From: Henricia sp. BOLD:AAB3569
Lineage: Eukaryota > Echinodermata > Asteroidea > Spinulosida > Echinasteridae
Length of the DNA stretch: 64,000 nt
Assembly: GCA_037783545.1 (NCBI GenBank)
Contig: JBBELK010001111.1
Span: forward strand, 248,001 to 312,000
Direction: 5' to 3'
The notes under the pieces were generated by a model. That model saw nothing but the letters and a program-made list of their open reading frames with translations, did not search any database and was not told the DNA's origin. Made by a program: the position numbers and the translations under genes. The stretch's first letter is position 1, and every line of letters starts with the position of its first letter. Shown one piece after another: positions 46,446-56,589 of this stretch.

Positions 46446-46728
46446 GGGGGGCGGTCGGGTTGGCGTAGAGGTTTTTTCCTCGCCTTTCACCTCTGGGGTC
46501 CCGGGTTCGAATCCGGGGCTTGTATGTGGATTGGGTTTGCAGTCCATACTTGACCGCGTGGGTTTTCCCCTGGGGCATTTCTCTGGGGGTTTTCCTCCCA
46601 CTTCTAAAACTGCAACTCCTTCTTCGTCATCTCAAGTTGATAATATAGTATAGTTAAAGCTAAAACCGTATAGTTGATGGCATAAAGGGCCTTAGTTGCC
46701 GAATATGCCATAAATTAACAACAGCAAC
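46446..46728 (+). mobile_element. tRNA-derived SINE, right copy
   Basis: Full-length relative of 27804-28072, same direction. It has an A box TTGGCGTAGAGG, a B box GGTTCGAATCC (46505-46515), the body GGGTTTTCCCCTGGGG, and an end TATGCCATAAATTAACAACA followed by GCAAC. It starts directly where the satellite ends. The tail here is only a few ACA units, unlike the left copy. TGGCATA (46678) and TATGCCA (46704) form a 7-bp stem. Confidence 0.87.
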
Positions 46729-46742
46729 GTATGTGCCATCTG
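46729..46742. repeat. Left target-site duplication of the LINE
   Basis: GTATGTGCCATCTG here is repeated exactly at 49774-49787, bracketing the LINE. Confidence 0.93.
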
Positions 46743-46995
46743 ATCAGGGACTTTCGGTTGGGACGTTGACAAGGTCGGACGAGTTTCGTTTTTTGTCAAA
46801 TTGGACCTGCCATTCGATATTTTCTACCATCTTTTAAGTTTAATCCTGTACGCTTTCCTGTGCTCTTGCAGGTTTTGCATAGTCTTGGCGAAAAGGTAAG
46901 GCAGTAGTATAAATTCGGACTGTATAATAAACTATTAAACTATTAAACTATTTTCCATACCAGAGAGTCGGCCCTTGGGCGCGGTCCCAAACAAC

Positions 46996-48599
46996 ATGGC
47001 CGACAATGACGATGAAAATAACTCAGATTCCGATATGTGGTTGAACGAATTGTCCCAACAAAACATCAAACAAGATGAACAGGGAAAAAGCAACAAACCT
47101 CAATCTACTCTGTAGCGGCTAATCAGCCAAGCACAAGAGGACAGCTCTTATATTTCTAGTTCCAGCCAACCTTCATCTAAATCATCTAAAAAGAGACCGC
47201 TCAATCACTCGCAAAGTTCTAATCAAACTGACAACAGTGACTCGGATTATGGTTCTTCCACAGGTCACCAAACAAAACGTAGAAATGTAAATTTGTATCC
47301 TACCATGGTTGTCATAACATCACCGGACATCAAACTAGCTGCTGTAAATCCCGTGAAAATAGGCAAAGCCATAAATGATATCAACAAAGACTACATAAAG
47401 AATGTCACAAAAGAACGGCCAAGGAGGCATAACAGTACGCTATCACACACACGCTCAGGCACAAAAAAGGGAAATAGGGAAGGTCTGCTTGAGAAAAGCC
47501 TCTCGGTGTGCCTCACCTTCAACAAACCCACACTCCCTGACTACTTCCAAGTTGGTTAGGAAATTTTCAATGTCAAATTGGGGTGATACTATATACCGGA
47601 AAACACCGGAAAACACCGGAAAATACCGGAAAACACCGGAAAACTCAACGGAAAACACCGGAAAACACCGGAAAACATACTAAATACCGGAAAACACTAA
47701 ATACCGGAAAACACCGAAAAACACCGGAAAACATACTAAATACCGGAAAACACACTAAATACCGGAAAACACACTAAATACCGGAAAACACCGGAAAACA
47801 CACTAAATACCGGAAAACACCGGAAAACATACCAAATACCGGAAAACACACTAAATACCGGAAAACACCAGAAAGCACTTAAAACACCACCCCCACTACC
47901 TGCAGAAAACACCATAAAATACTGTTTTCCGGTGTTTTCCGGTATTTAGTATGTTTTCCGGTATTTAGTATGTTTTCCGGTGTTTTCCGGTAAATAGTAC
48001 TACGGTCAAATTGTACATCCCGCCTGTTGTAGGGTGCTTCAAGTGTCAGCGCTTAGGTCATGTGTCAAGCCAATGCAGAGGGGCAATGAGATGTGTTAGA
48101 TGTAAACAGCAGTGTGAACAGAAGGAGAATGCCCGCTGCTGTCGTTGCGGAGGAAATAATTCGGCTCCTTATGGTGGTTGCTCCACTATCAGAGAAGAAA
48201 AGAAGATTTAAAGCACCCGTGTCACCTATAATATATATTATGCAGAAACAGCGAAGGCTATCAAAACCGACGTTATCTTTGAACCCAACAGCACATCATC
48301 ATCCGCCAACTTATCATCACCCGCAAGCTCATGTAAACAAGGATCAAGTGAACCGACCGTTTCAAAATCAACCAACATAAACTCAACGCTACCTGAACCG
48401 CCCTAAACCTCTCCTTCGTAAAGCAGATGCCTCCACACAGACTGAAACACAAAGTACTGGAACTCAAACTAGCCCAACCTCTTTCTTCAGCCAAGCTGAC
48501 CACGCCCTTGTTGAAATGCTGATGGGAGCTCTACAAATATTTGAGTCCATCAAGCACAAGGCACAACAAGCACAAAGAGAAATGCCATCAAAACACTAG
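46996..48599 (+). pseudogene. LINE ORF1 (CCHC nucleic-acid binding protein), broken
   Basis: The frame opens at ATG 46996 (MADNDDENNSDSDMW), has a TAG at 47113, stays in frame to 47559 (VVITSPDIKLAAVNPVKIGK), is interrupted by the 47586-48002 repeat insert, and resumes with CFKCQRLGHVSSQC, RCVRC and CCRCGGNNSAPYGGC (48032-48170). This is the triple zinc-knuckle pattern of I/Jockey-type ORF1. A late part, HALVEMLMGALQIFESIKHK, ends at TAG 48597-48599. The product would bind LINE RNA in the RNP. Frameshifts and the stop make it a pseudogene. Confidence 0.82.
47586..48002. repeat. Decamer array ACCGGAAAAC with an inverted end (fold-back insert)
   Basis: Left part: many copies of ACCGGAAAAC and ACTAAATACCGGAAAAC. 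Right end (47930-48000): the complement, GTTTTCCGGTGTTTTCCGGT. The outer ends ATACTATATACCGG and CCGGTAAATAGTAC are nearly inverted, so the whole insert can fold back. It interrupts LINE ORF1. Confidence 0.85.
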
Positions 48600-48609
48600 T
48601 TGAACATAT

Positions 48610-49260
48610 TTCCCATGCATTCATGTGACTGTCTTAGTGCTATTCAAGCCATTACTGAACCGATTCCTGACAATAAACTTATTTGTGATATTCGCCATGT
48701 TCTAGTTAATCTTTATAATCAGATTAATACAGTATTTTTTATATAGATTCCTGGACATTGTGCCTTGCCAAACTAGCTACCCAGAAAGACCGCATAGATT
48801 TTAATATCCCGCTTAGTAATGGTGAAGTTAAACATTTAATGAAACAACAAATCAAACATCAGTGGCAAAGATGATGAGACGACTCTAAGCCTTCCCATCT
48901 TAAGTTAATTCAACCCCGTAATCCTGCCAGATTCCCCACTTGGAGATTTGACCGGAGAAATGAGACTATTCTACATAGACTTAGATTAGGTGTATGTAAA
49001 AATCGTAATAGTTTCCTTCACTTAATAGGTAAACACCCTTCTGGTTTGTGTGATGAGTGTAAGCAGTATGATGATATTACACACTTTCTTTTGTATTGCA
49101 AAACATTCAACACACAGAGATTTGCTATCAAAAATTGACTGGGCTTATTGGATTCTGACATGACATTGAACAAATTACTTGGAGAAAGCAAAAACGCTAA
49201 CAAAATACTCTATTTCATCACAAATTGTAACGTGGAAACATAACTTTTTGGTGTATTTGT
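48610..49260 (+). pseudogene. LINE ORF2 remnant: RNase H end and C-terminal domain
   Basis: Frames show IQAITEPIPDNKLICDIRHV, then IPGHC and KLATQKDRIDFNIPL (end of RNase H, as in IPGH..A..AKLA of related LINEs), then ETILHRLRLGVCKNRNSFLH and CDECKQYDDITHFLLYCKTF. The last is the C-terminal zinc-like motif of I/Jockey-type ORF2 (C-x2-C-x7-H-x4-C). Everything upstream in ORF2 (endonuclease, reverse transcriptase) is deleted, the junction lying just after the ORF1 stop. Confidence 0.75.
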
Positions 49261-49716
49261 CTATAGTTTTAAAGTCTTTTTTTTCCTTTTTATTTCTAAA
49301 CTATTCATGTAAAGTCCCTGAATTTATCTACTGCCTTCAAGTGGTGGTGTTTATGATTGTTCTTATGTGTCTTATGATACATATGTAACTTTAAAGTATT
49401 TGGTAGGGAGGAGTGAGTGAGTGGTTGACTGGGCACAGTGCTGCCCTTCATCACCTGGAGGCTTGCGGACCTGTGACAATACCGGCTGGGCCTTGTGCTC
49501 TCAAATTGCCTGGGAAACGGCCGCCCTTGCAGGACCCTGGTGGCGCTGTGCCTGGGTGACCACAAACTCCTGTTCCTTACCCCCACCTTCTTTTTGCCTT
49601 TAAAAATATATATATTTTCTGTTTCACTTTGTCAACGTCCTGACCTACAGTCCACCTATCATTTCCCAAATGCACTGTTTGGAAACTCTGCAGAATGTGC
49701 TAATTTTTGTATGTAG

Positions 49717-49749
49717 TGGCACAAAGGACATCACCTGTCATATGTGCCA
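49717..49749 (+). other. LINE 3'-terminal stem-loop
   Basis: TGGCACA (49717-49723) pairs with TGTGCCA (49743-49749), immediately before the TAATTAACAACAAC tail. The SINE has the same structure with TGGCATA/TATGCCA. In stringent LINEs such a 3' structure is the reverse transcriptase recognition site; that role here is inference. Confidence 0.7.
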
Positions 49750-49773
49750 TAATTAACAACAACAACAACAACA

Positions 49774-49787
49774 GTATGTGCCATCTG
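49774..49787. repeat. Right target-site duplication of the LINE
   Basis: Exact copy of 46729-46742 (GTATGTGCCATCTG). Confidence 0.93.
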
Positions 49788-50021
49788 CGTATCGACAGGC
49801 ACCACGTTAACACAAATACAAACTAGACAGTTTCGGCAAGCTCAAAATCCGCGCGCGTAATACGTATCCGTACCATTTTCAGCTTTGACGTCATCACTTT
49901 ATGCGGTCTCCTCGTACGTGATGCGGATCAGCCACACGTAGGACAACGTATGGGAGCCGTTTGACACGGGAGCGGTACGTATAAAATTAATCTCGACTTG
50001 TTTACACCAATTTAGTGTTAT

Positions 50022-50205
50022 CGCCACTATAGGAGTAGTAGTTGGATGTCCAAACATACACGATCAAAATAGAACTCGTTTTCATGAGAAACTACGGCTT
50101 TTAATACTGCAAACAGGTCAAGTATTAACACAATCCAAACAGTGAAAACCAAAACAGGAAGTGAAGTAAAGGCGACCACCAGAGGGCGCTAGACTGAACT
50201 GGCGT
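50022..50205 (-). repeat. 3' LTR of the Ty3/Gypsy-type element
   Basis: 184 bp, from CGCCACTATAGGAGTAGTAG to GACTGAACTGGCGT on the plus strand. It is almost identical to 55629-55812 (e.g. GCTAGACTG here, GCTATACTG there), so insertion is fairly recent. The ends are not the usual TG..CA. Confidence 0.88.
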
Positions 50206-50502
50206 GACTCCTTCTATTTACCTTTAGTCCATTATTTTAAAAGGGGAAAAGATGGCAATCAAACGGACAAAAGGTCCAAACGTAGAATGTCCTCATAAAA
50301 ATAGAACAGTCAAATCGGGAGATTACAGCGAGCAATCAAACAAGGGCAACAGGCGAATAGAAAAAAAACATGATAATGCACTGTTGAACCTAAGTAACAC
50401 TATAACACGGGAAAAAACAGGAAGGCTGTCATAGGGGTGGACTACCCTCGAGCCTTTGGGGATTATTCTGCCCCAAACATAGAAAAGTTTCCAACAGACT
50501 AA

Positions 50503-51282
50503 TCAAAAGTCAACAATAAAGTCTTTCAAGTGACCGGGGGGGCGGCGCTGACAACTGGAGCGTCTGGGTTGAGTATGTGATGGGTTAGACATCTCTTGTG
50601 AAACACTTGTAGATGTGTCAGGCTGATCAGCAAACGAGTCATAAGTCATGGTTACATTGGGACTAGAATCTGGAGCTGGATGGGCACTGTCGGAAACGGC
50701 GTCGGATGCACTATCGGCTGGAGCAGATAGTTCATGCGGAATGTCCGGCGGTTCGGGGGGCTGTGGCACTGGTTCGGAGTAATCATCATCATCGTGGGCG
50801 TTATTGCAAAAGTGTGGCAGGGTACGATCCACATTGCAGGGAACTTTGTAGCACTCAGAGTTCTTGACACGGTACGAGCTGCTCCTAAGTTGGGAGCCAA
50901 CAAATTTGCGGATGTTGCACCACAGACCGTCGACAGACGAGACAAGATAGCGACTTCGTGCACAAGACTTGTTGCGGTCACTGTATAGGTAAACCAGGTC
51001 GCCAACCTCAACCGGTGTGTCAGGTGGAGGAGACTTCAGAGGGGCTTTGCATTTTTCGCTGTGCGGGTGGTTACGAGAGCGATGTTGGTGCTGGGCCTGG
51101 ATCATGTTAAGATCAGCAAACGGAATCTGTTGGTTGGTGAATTGGTCGCGTTGGAACCACATTTCGCGTGCCGACAAACCTCGGTTACGAATACGAGAGT
51201 TCAAGACTGCGGTGGCAAGCGAAAGCGTGAGTGGTGTTGCTGGACTGCCGGTTGGGTCTTGGCGTAGTAGCTCGTCTTCCAA
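50503..51282 (-). pseudogene. Integrase C-terminal part and tail
   Basis: Begins [20 protein letters not shown] and includes GLSAREMWFQRDQF and PVEVGDLVYLYSDRNKS, typical of the region after the integrase core (the GD.V...... SH3-like barrel). A Pro/Ser/Asp-rich tail follows. It is in a different frame from the upstream part; the shift lies near 51285-51330. Confidence 0.75.
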
Positions 51283-53114
51283 TTCGCGAACTGCTTTCTC
51301 AGCGATTGGGTTCTTGTTGGGGTTTTTGATAGGCCAATCTCAATACAAATTCGATGTTGTTGGAGTAGTTTGTCCTGGACTAGCCGAGTGAAGCCTGGTG
51401 CTGGGTCTGTGCGGATCACAGAGAGGGGGCCGTCTAATGGGCGAAGCTCGATGCAAAGGCGTATAAGGGCTGTGCGGAGTGTGTCGTGGCGTTCATCGTC
51501 AATAATGCAGGACGTGGTGTAGGAGGTTGAGCATTCTCGCAAGATCAGGATTAGTTGACGGTTGCGCTTGATCACGTCTGATGCAAAAGAGATTCCAACC
51601 GAATCTGGAGGCTCGCCTGTAGACTGCTTAATGGTAGTGTGGGGCGTGTTCAGTAGTGATGCGCAATGGTGACAGCTGGAGCTAACTTCGTTAACAGACT
51701 TGTCTAAATCGAGGGCAAAGAAGTAGCGACGAGTCACAGAATTGAGTTGGTGGCGTGTTGGATGGTCGAGTTGGATGTGAAGCGCAGTAAGGAGGCCATG
51801 GAGTACTTGACGAGGCACGATGATGCATTCACGTGTAGGGAACAGTGGCACGTCTTTGCGAACTATCAGTAGTCCATCCTTAGCAACTGATGCGACTTGC
51901 AGGTACCGCTTGACATCCTTGATGCTTGTGGCTTTTTTGGGAGGACGGGTGCCCTGGATCAGGTGAGCGTGAGTGCGGCGCAAATCTGGGCACTCCGACT
52001 GAACTGCCAACCATGCAGCTCTGCTTGTAAATGGGAGCTTGGCGTCGCCGGAGAGGACCTCCTGGGCAGACACTCGCATGACAGTGGAATCTTCAATGTG
52101 TCTGACAAAGGTACATACTTGGCAAGTAGGGTCATGGCAATCCGGGGCATTGCGGCTAGCGAAATCGGAGGGGACATTTGCGGAACCAGCAAGGTGGCGA
52201 ATGGTGGCTTGGAAGCGACTTACGGTGGAGAGGAATGTAGAAATTCGCGGGCTTGCTGAGAATTCACCACGGCACAACTTTTCGTATGCTTGGACGCATG
52301 GTTTGCTGTCGGTGAGGACACATGCGTGATGCTTGGATTGAATGATGAATGGGCCAAAATGTTTGGTGGAGGCAGCAATGGAGAGAGCCTCTACTTCGCA
52401 GGGTATCCAGGTTGGCTGTCGTCCGCGTAGTTTGGTGCTGAAAAAACCTGCGAGGCAAGGTTTGCCTTTGCGAGTAATATACAGAGTTGAAACAATGCTG
52501 TGTTTCTTGACAGAACCATCGGTCACAATCCACAATTGGTCATCGGGACGAGGAAGAGTGATGGTGTGAGTTGAAGACAGAGCAGCTTGTGCCTTCTGAA
52601 GAGTATCGCGAAGATCATCGGTCCAATTCAATTTCTCTTGAGTCGGACGACCGGCTACTGCCTCCTCTAAGGGGGAGAGGAGAGATGAGCAGTTGGGAAT
52701 AACACGGGCGAGGACTTTGAAGGCCCCAATGAAGGATCGCAGACCTCCAACCTTTACTGGTGTAGCACAAGTGGAGAGTGTCGCTACGCGGTGGGGGCTA
52801 GCATGGATAGAACCATTGGACCAAATCCATCCCAGTATAGTGGTGCTTTTCGGACAGATGATGGTCTTGCGAGATGAGAGACGGAGGGCGTTGGTGTACA
52901 GGGCATGTAAAACCTGCCTCCAGTTGAGAAGGAGTTCTTCGATTGTGTCACCTCCACAGAACAGATCGTCTGCAAGCTTTGCTACGATGCCTCTCTCAAG
53001 TAGGTCTCCTAGGACACGGCACATAAGTTCCTCAAGTGCGGTTTCAGAGCCGGGCAATGCCCATTGCGGATCTGGTATACACCCGTACACCTTTGAATGG
53101 GGTCGCCACACCAC
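51201..53114 (-). pseudogene. Reverse transcriptase palm, RNase H and integrase core
   Basis: The frame of 637 codons carries [14 protein letters not shown] (catalytic Asp pair at about residues 49-50), an [13 protein letters not shown] connection, RNase H beginning near [13 protein letters not shown] (about residue 205), and integrase with H-x-H / C-x2-C zinc ligands (LDHPTRHQ, then CHHC, about residues 445-480), followed by the core with a [14 protein letters not shown] Asp motif. It overlaps the upstream pol frame by a frameshift near 53060. Confidence 0.82.
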
Positions 53115-53538
53115 AGTATTTCATGGACTGTCGGGAGAGAGGAATTTGGTAGAATGCGCTGGTTAGGTCAGTGGCGATGAGGTAACGCCATTGTGCGATT
53201 TTTCGAAGAGTTGAGTCAACGTCGGGCATGAGTGACGGTTGAGGTTTGCTGTAGCGGCCGACATCAGCGAAGGCTGTGACTAGGCGGAAGCCTCCGTTGG
53301 GCTTTTTGATGAGGAAGGAGGGGTTGAGGTATTCTACAGAGATGCCAACATCTTCAGGGCGGGCAAATACTCCCAGTTTTTCAAGTTCATCTAACTTGTG
53401 CTGAAGCTCCTGGAGTTTATCCTGAGCGTATTGAGGAAGTCGGCCTTTGCGCTGAGGGGGTTGAACTGGACCCATGTTTACGACTGCTTGAAAGGGGCCT
53501 GCAGAGCCATTGTAGCCTGGGAAAGCGGGGTCAAACAC
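53044..53538 (-). pseudogene. Reverse transcriptase N-terminal part
   Basis: Contains [31 protein letters not shown] and [15 protein letters not shown] (first catalytic Asp). It follows the protease segment in the same frame after the TAG at 53551-53553. It ends by frameshift after VYTRSAMG, where the next frame continues with [12 protein letters not shown]. Confidence 0.82.
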
Positions 53539-53550
53539 CTCGTCATACTC

Positions 53551-54126
53551 CTAGAGTAGAGAGCGGAACTTTGACTGAATAGACGGCGTCAAAGTGTTAT
53601 CGGGGTCGATAGCGACAGAGACAGAGAAGCGAGGGGCCGCGTTGGGTGTGCGTGGGGGCTGGCGGGGAGCAGGTTTGGTGACTGTCGGGGTGGCTGATTG
53701 TTCATCGGGCATTTGAGGTATGAACAATGACCGTACTTGGCAGAATTGTTCCTGTCGTCGTAGAACGCGGGGCTCGGTGGTGAGATTTGGGATGCGCACT
53801 TTGCCAGCGACACTATGTATGAGGCTTGGAGGGGGCCATAGAGTCGACGACTGTGATTTGGCACTTGTGTCGGTGCGGGGCTCGAGTGCGAAAAGGTTTT
53901 CATTTGTGAAGACGTCGCTGGGAAGTTGAACTTCGATGAACTCACCCGGCCATACGGTAGTGCCATGGGAGGGGGCTCGGAGTACATGGGCTCGACGAAC
54001 CGTATGGTTTGAGGGTGGCTTTCCTTCGGAACCATACAGGTAGGTAGGACCGTCACCCAGAATAACTTGGCGTTTGGCTGGCCGAATTGAAATGTCATTG
54101 ATTTCCATGAATGGAGTACCAGCCAA
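53551..54126 (-). pseudogene. Post-protease pol segment
   Basis: Begins AGTPFMEINDISIRPAKRQV, a motif common between protease and RT in divergent Gypsy-type polyproteins. It is in the same frame as gag-protease, separated by a TGA at 54169-54171, and ends at the TAG at 53551-53553. Confidence 0.72.
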
Positions 54127-54168
54127 AATTTCGACGTCAAGATTTGCTACGACAAGGCCCTCGAACTT

Positions 54169-55416
54169 TCAGTTTCTGCTATCTCTCGTGAGGGTTAGTT
54201 TGGTCTCCCCTACGACGTTCAGGGGGGATGATCCGTCTGCCTGGTGTGCCGATTGGGAACTCTTTGAGATCTTGACCCCAAGTTTTATGGCTGTAGAGTT
54301 GCGAATCAGATTTCCAGTTGCTCCGCTGTCGATTATGATGCGTGTCACGTGATGGCCAAGAAATGCGTCAAAGTATGGAGATTGACGAATTTGGACACGG
54401 AGTGCGGATGGTTCAGGGAACTGGTCGACTGGTACACATGTATGCTCAAGGGTTTCCTCATTGGAGTCATCCACCTCTTCGTAAATGCTGGCAACTTGGC
54501 GAGCTCTCGCTATGTATTTGCGGTCTCGTTCGGGTAAGTGTGGGCACTCGCTAAGGAAGTGGAGAGAGTCTGATCGACCAACCTGCTTACACAGTGGACA
54601 CGACTTGAACGGTTTACTGTTCTGGGGTTGCGGTGTCGTCTGTCTAGGTTTCGGTCTCGTGGACGAGGTTGGCCGAAAGGTGGAAGTGCGCATTGATCGT
54701 GCGTCCTCGGATGTGTGGAGTTCATCCATGAGGGAGTCGAGGGCTTGTGAGATCTCGGGTTTGATAGATGCCAATGTGCGTGAGCGGAGTTCGGTACCAT
54801 AGCGTTGTTTGACAAGTCTAGGGAGGGTGGGGTGGATGAGCCTCAGCCACGTGAGTACGACAAAATTTTCGAGTGTGGGGGTGAGCTCCTCATCTTCTAT
54901 AATGGGTATGCCATGATGGCATATGCCGGAGTCGCGAAGGAGAAGGCTGTCTTCAACAAACGCTACAAGGCGTTGATACAGATCTTCTGGGCGCTCGTCT
55001 GGTTTTAGCTGAATTGAGGCAAAGTCAATGAAGTGACCCCCTGTTGACTGAAACCCGAAATGTAAGCGTACTGCCTGCCAGATGTTGGAAATAGAGGTGG
55101 AGTTGCGAACGATGGTGTTACGGGATATGACTGGGCAGTAGTTTGCGATTTGCCCGAGCATGAGTTCCAACATGGTGACCTTTTGTTGAGCGGTGCGGCG
55201 TTTTGAATCCTCAATGTCCGGACCATCGTCCGTGAATCCACGGAGTGGGGAAGACTTGGACTTCTTCTCCCACTTGAAGTCTTCGGTGAGAAATTGGGCG
55301 AAGTTTGGATCGAGGGAGAGGGTGTACTGGAGATTATGCTTCCAATTCTCGAAGGAATTAACTGTCTCATTCTTGCTGAGGGACCATTGTTTCGGAGCCC
55401 TATGTGAAGAAGCCAT
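54169..55416 (-). pseudogene. gag-protease ORF of the Gypsy-type element
   Basis: 415 codons from [17 protein letters not shown]. The capsid-like part (about 1-260) is followed by a single zinc knuckle, [17 protein letters not shown] (about 273-290), and an aspartic protease active site, [12 protein letters not shown] (about 360-372). The frame stops at TGA and continues in the same phase into pol, so the stop may be a lesion or a suppressed terminator. Confidence 0.82.
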
Positions 55417-55628
55417 AATGAGATAGGGAGTGAGTAGTCCGTAGAGAAATACGAGAAGTAAATAAAACAGCTGCGTGTTCAGCTGGCTGATCGCTCACCG
55501 TTATTCGTGATATGTACGTAGAGACTGGAGTCCGTAGACGGCCACAAACAGGGAGCTATCCGTTGTGTTGAATAGCGTCCGTTTACTGGATTCGAGATGC
55601 GTAGGATTGTTTCGAAACGCTGCCACCA

Positions 55629-55812
55629 CGCCACTATAGGAGTAGTAGTTGGATGTCCAAACATACACGATCAAAATAGAACTCGTTTTCATGAGAAACT
55701 ACGGCTTTTAATACTGCAAACAGGTCAAGTATTAACACAATCCAAACAGTGAAAACCAAAACAGGAAGTGAAGTAAAGGCGACCACCAGAGGGCGCTATA
55801 CTGAACTGGCGT
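55629..55812 (-). repeat. 5' LTR of the Ty3/Gypsy-type element
   Basis: 184 bp matching the 3' LTR. On the minus strand it is followed by TGGTGGCAGCGTTTCGAAAC, the expected place of a tRNA primer-binding site. Confidence 0.88.
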
Positions 55813-55934
55813 ATGGCACACGGATACGTCTGCGAACACGTACCATTAAACTGAGATGCCGAAACTGTCTAATTATTCGTTAAAGTGACTTGTCCGCAAC
55901 ATTTGTAAGGTTTTCCCCCTATCCACTGTATATA

Positions 55935-56076
55935 GACCGTAGCGAATAGCCGCCATTTCGTGGGGCACATTTTGTTACTTAAACCGTCCAACAATGGAAG
56001 CACAATATGTGCAACCATGCATGTCCTCAAAGAACAAAGAAACTGCCCCACAAAATGGCGGCTATTCGATACGGTC
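55935..56076. mobile_element. Fold-back MITE, GACCGTA ends, TA-flanked
   Basis: The arms GACCGTAGCGAATAGCCGCC and GGCGGCTATTCGATACGGTC are inverted, with TATA on both sides. The end sequence is related to 26542-26691. Confidence 0.78.
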
Positions 56077-56080
56077 TATA

Positions 56081-56589
56081 GTTTTTTGTTTCATTCCGCA
56101 AATATGCGGATAAAGTCCACTTAAGTTGAGAAATGTACAAGAAAAATAAGGCAAATGCTTAATTGTATGGTTAAAGTTTATACATGTATGTTTCATGTGT
56201 GTGAATAAAGGGGTAGGCGTGCCTATCGGTAAGTCCTCCCATTGTTGTATTTCGGAGTATTGAGTGTTAAGAAATTAAAGAGGAAGAATCCCCCTTGACG
56301 AAAATCCAGCATTTAGGCTTTTTTCGATAGTCCAAACATCCCTCTTGCCGACGTGGATTTTTATTATTTTTTAATTGTCGGTTTTAAGTGGATAAATTGC
56401 AAGCAAAAGTGCGCTTTTCGAAAATGAGATTTTCGCGATTTCTGAAACGCTCATTAGGTATTCATGATATGCGCGTGACCCCGTGACGCAATCCTGAGAA
56501 AGAGAAGTCAACACGATAGTTAGCTCCATACGTTTACACGCAAAAAACTTAGAAAACCGTCTCTTTTAGATGGTGTTTTTTGAAGAATT
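56081..56589. other. Unannotated stretch
   Basis: AT-rich DNA without a recognised gene or repeat. Confidence 0.5.

Larger units (their letters stand above)
46743..49773 (+). mobile_element. I-like LINE with internal deletion
   Basis: The element is bounded by a 14-bp exact target duplication and ends in an (ACA)n tail, GTGCCATAATTAACAACAAC. It contains ORF1 with zinc knuckles, then jumps directly to RNase H-like sequence and the C-terminal end of ORF2. The endonuclease and nearly all of the reverse transcriptase are missing, so it cannot move itself. The RNase H domain plus CCHC ORF1 suggests the I / Nimb / Jockey side of the non-LTR tree. A decamer fold-back repeat is inserted in ORF1. Confidence 0.85.
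50022..55812 (-). mobile_element. Ty3/Gypsy-type LTR retrotransposon, minus strand
   Basis: Order on the minus strand: LTR, gag with one zinc knuckle, aspartic protease, reverse transcriptase, RNase H, integrase, LTR. The PR-RT-RH-IN order and RT motifs fit Ty3/Gypsy (a divergent animal clade) better than Copia or BEL/Pao; clade assignment is inference. Coding capacity is broken by two in-frame stops (54169-54171, 53551-53553) and frameshifts near 53060 and 51300. A clean target duplication is not apparent (flanks GTTAT and ATGGC). Confidence 0.87.
49826..55869. mobile_element. TA-flanked MITE split by an LTR retrotransposon
   Basis: GACAGTTTCGGCA at 49826 and TGCCGAAACTGTC ending 55869 are inverted and flanked by TA (49824-49825, 55870-55871). 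Homology continues inward (ACGTATCCGTACCATT against AATGGTACG and ACGGATACGTCTGCG inverted). The MITE proper is 49826-50021 plus 55813-55869; the Gypsy-type element sits between. Confidence 0.75.

Noticed and set aside
27957..46653. Open frames of up to about 6,200 codons on both strands across the satellite, predicting CWHLLLALV- or QQVPTTSANNKC-type repeat proteins
   Set aside because: The repeat unit has no stop in any frame, all six frames are open, the frames run into the flanking SINEs, and nothing resembles a promoter or start in a coding context.
50022..55812. BEL/Pao identity for the LTR element
   Set aside because: Reverse transcriptase motifs ([33 protein letters not shown]) fit the Ty3/Gypsy side better, and typical BEL RT motifs are not seen.
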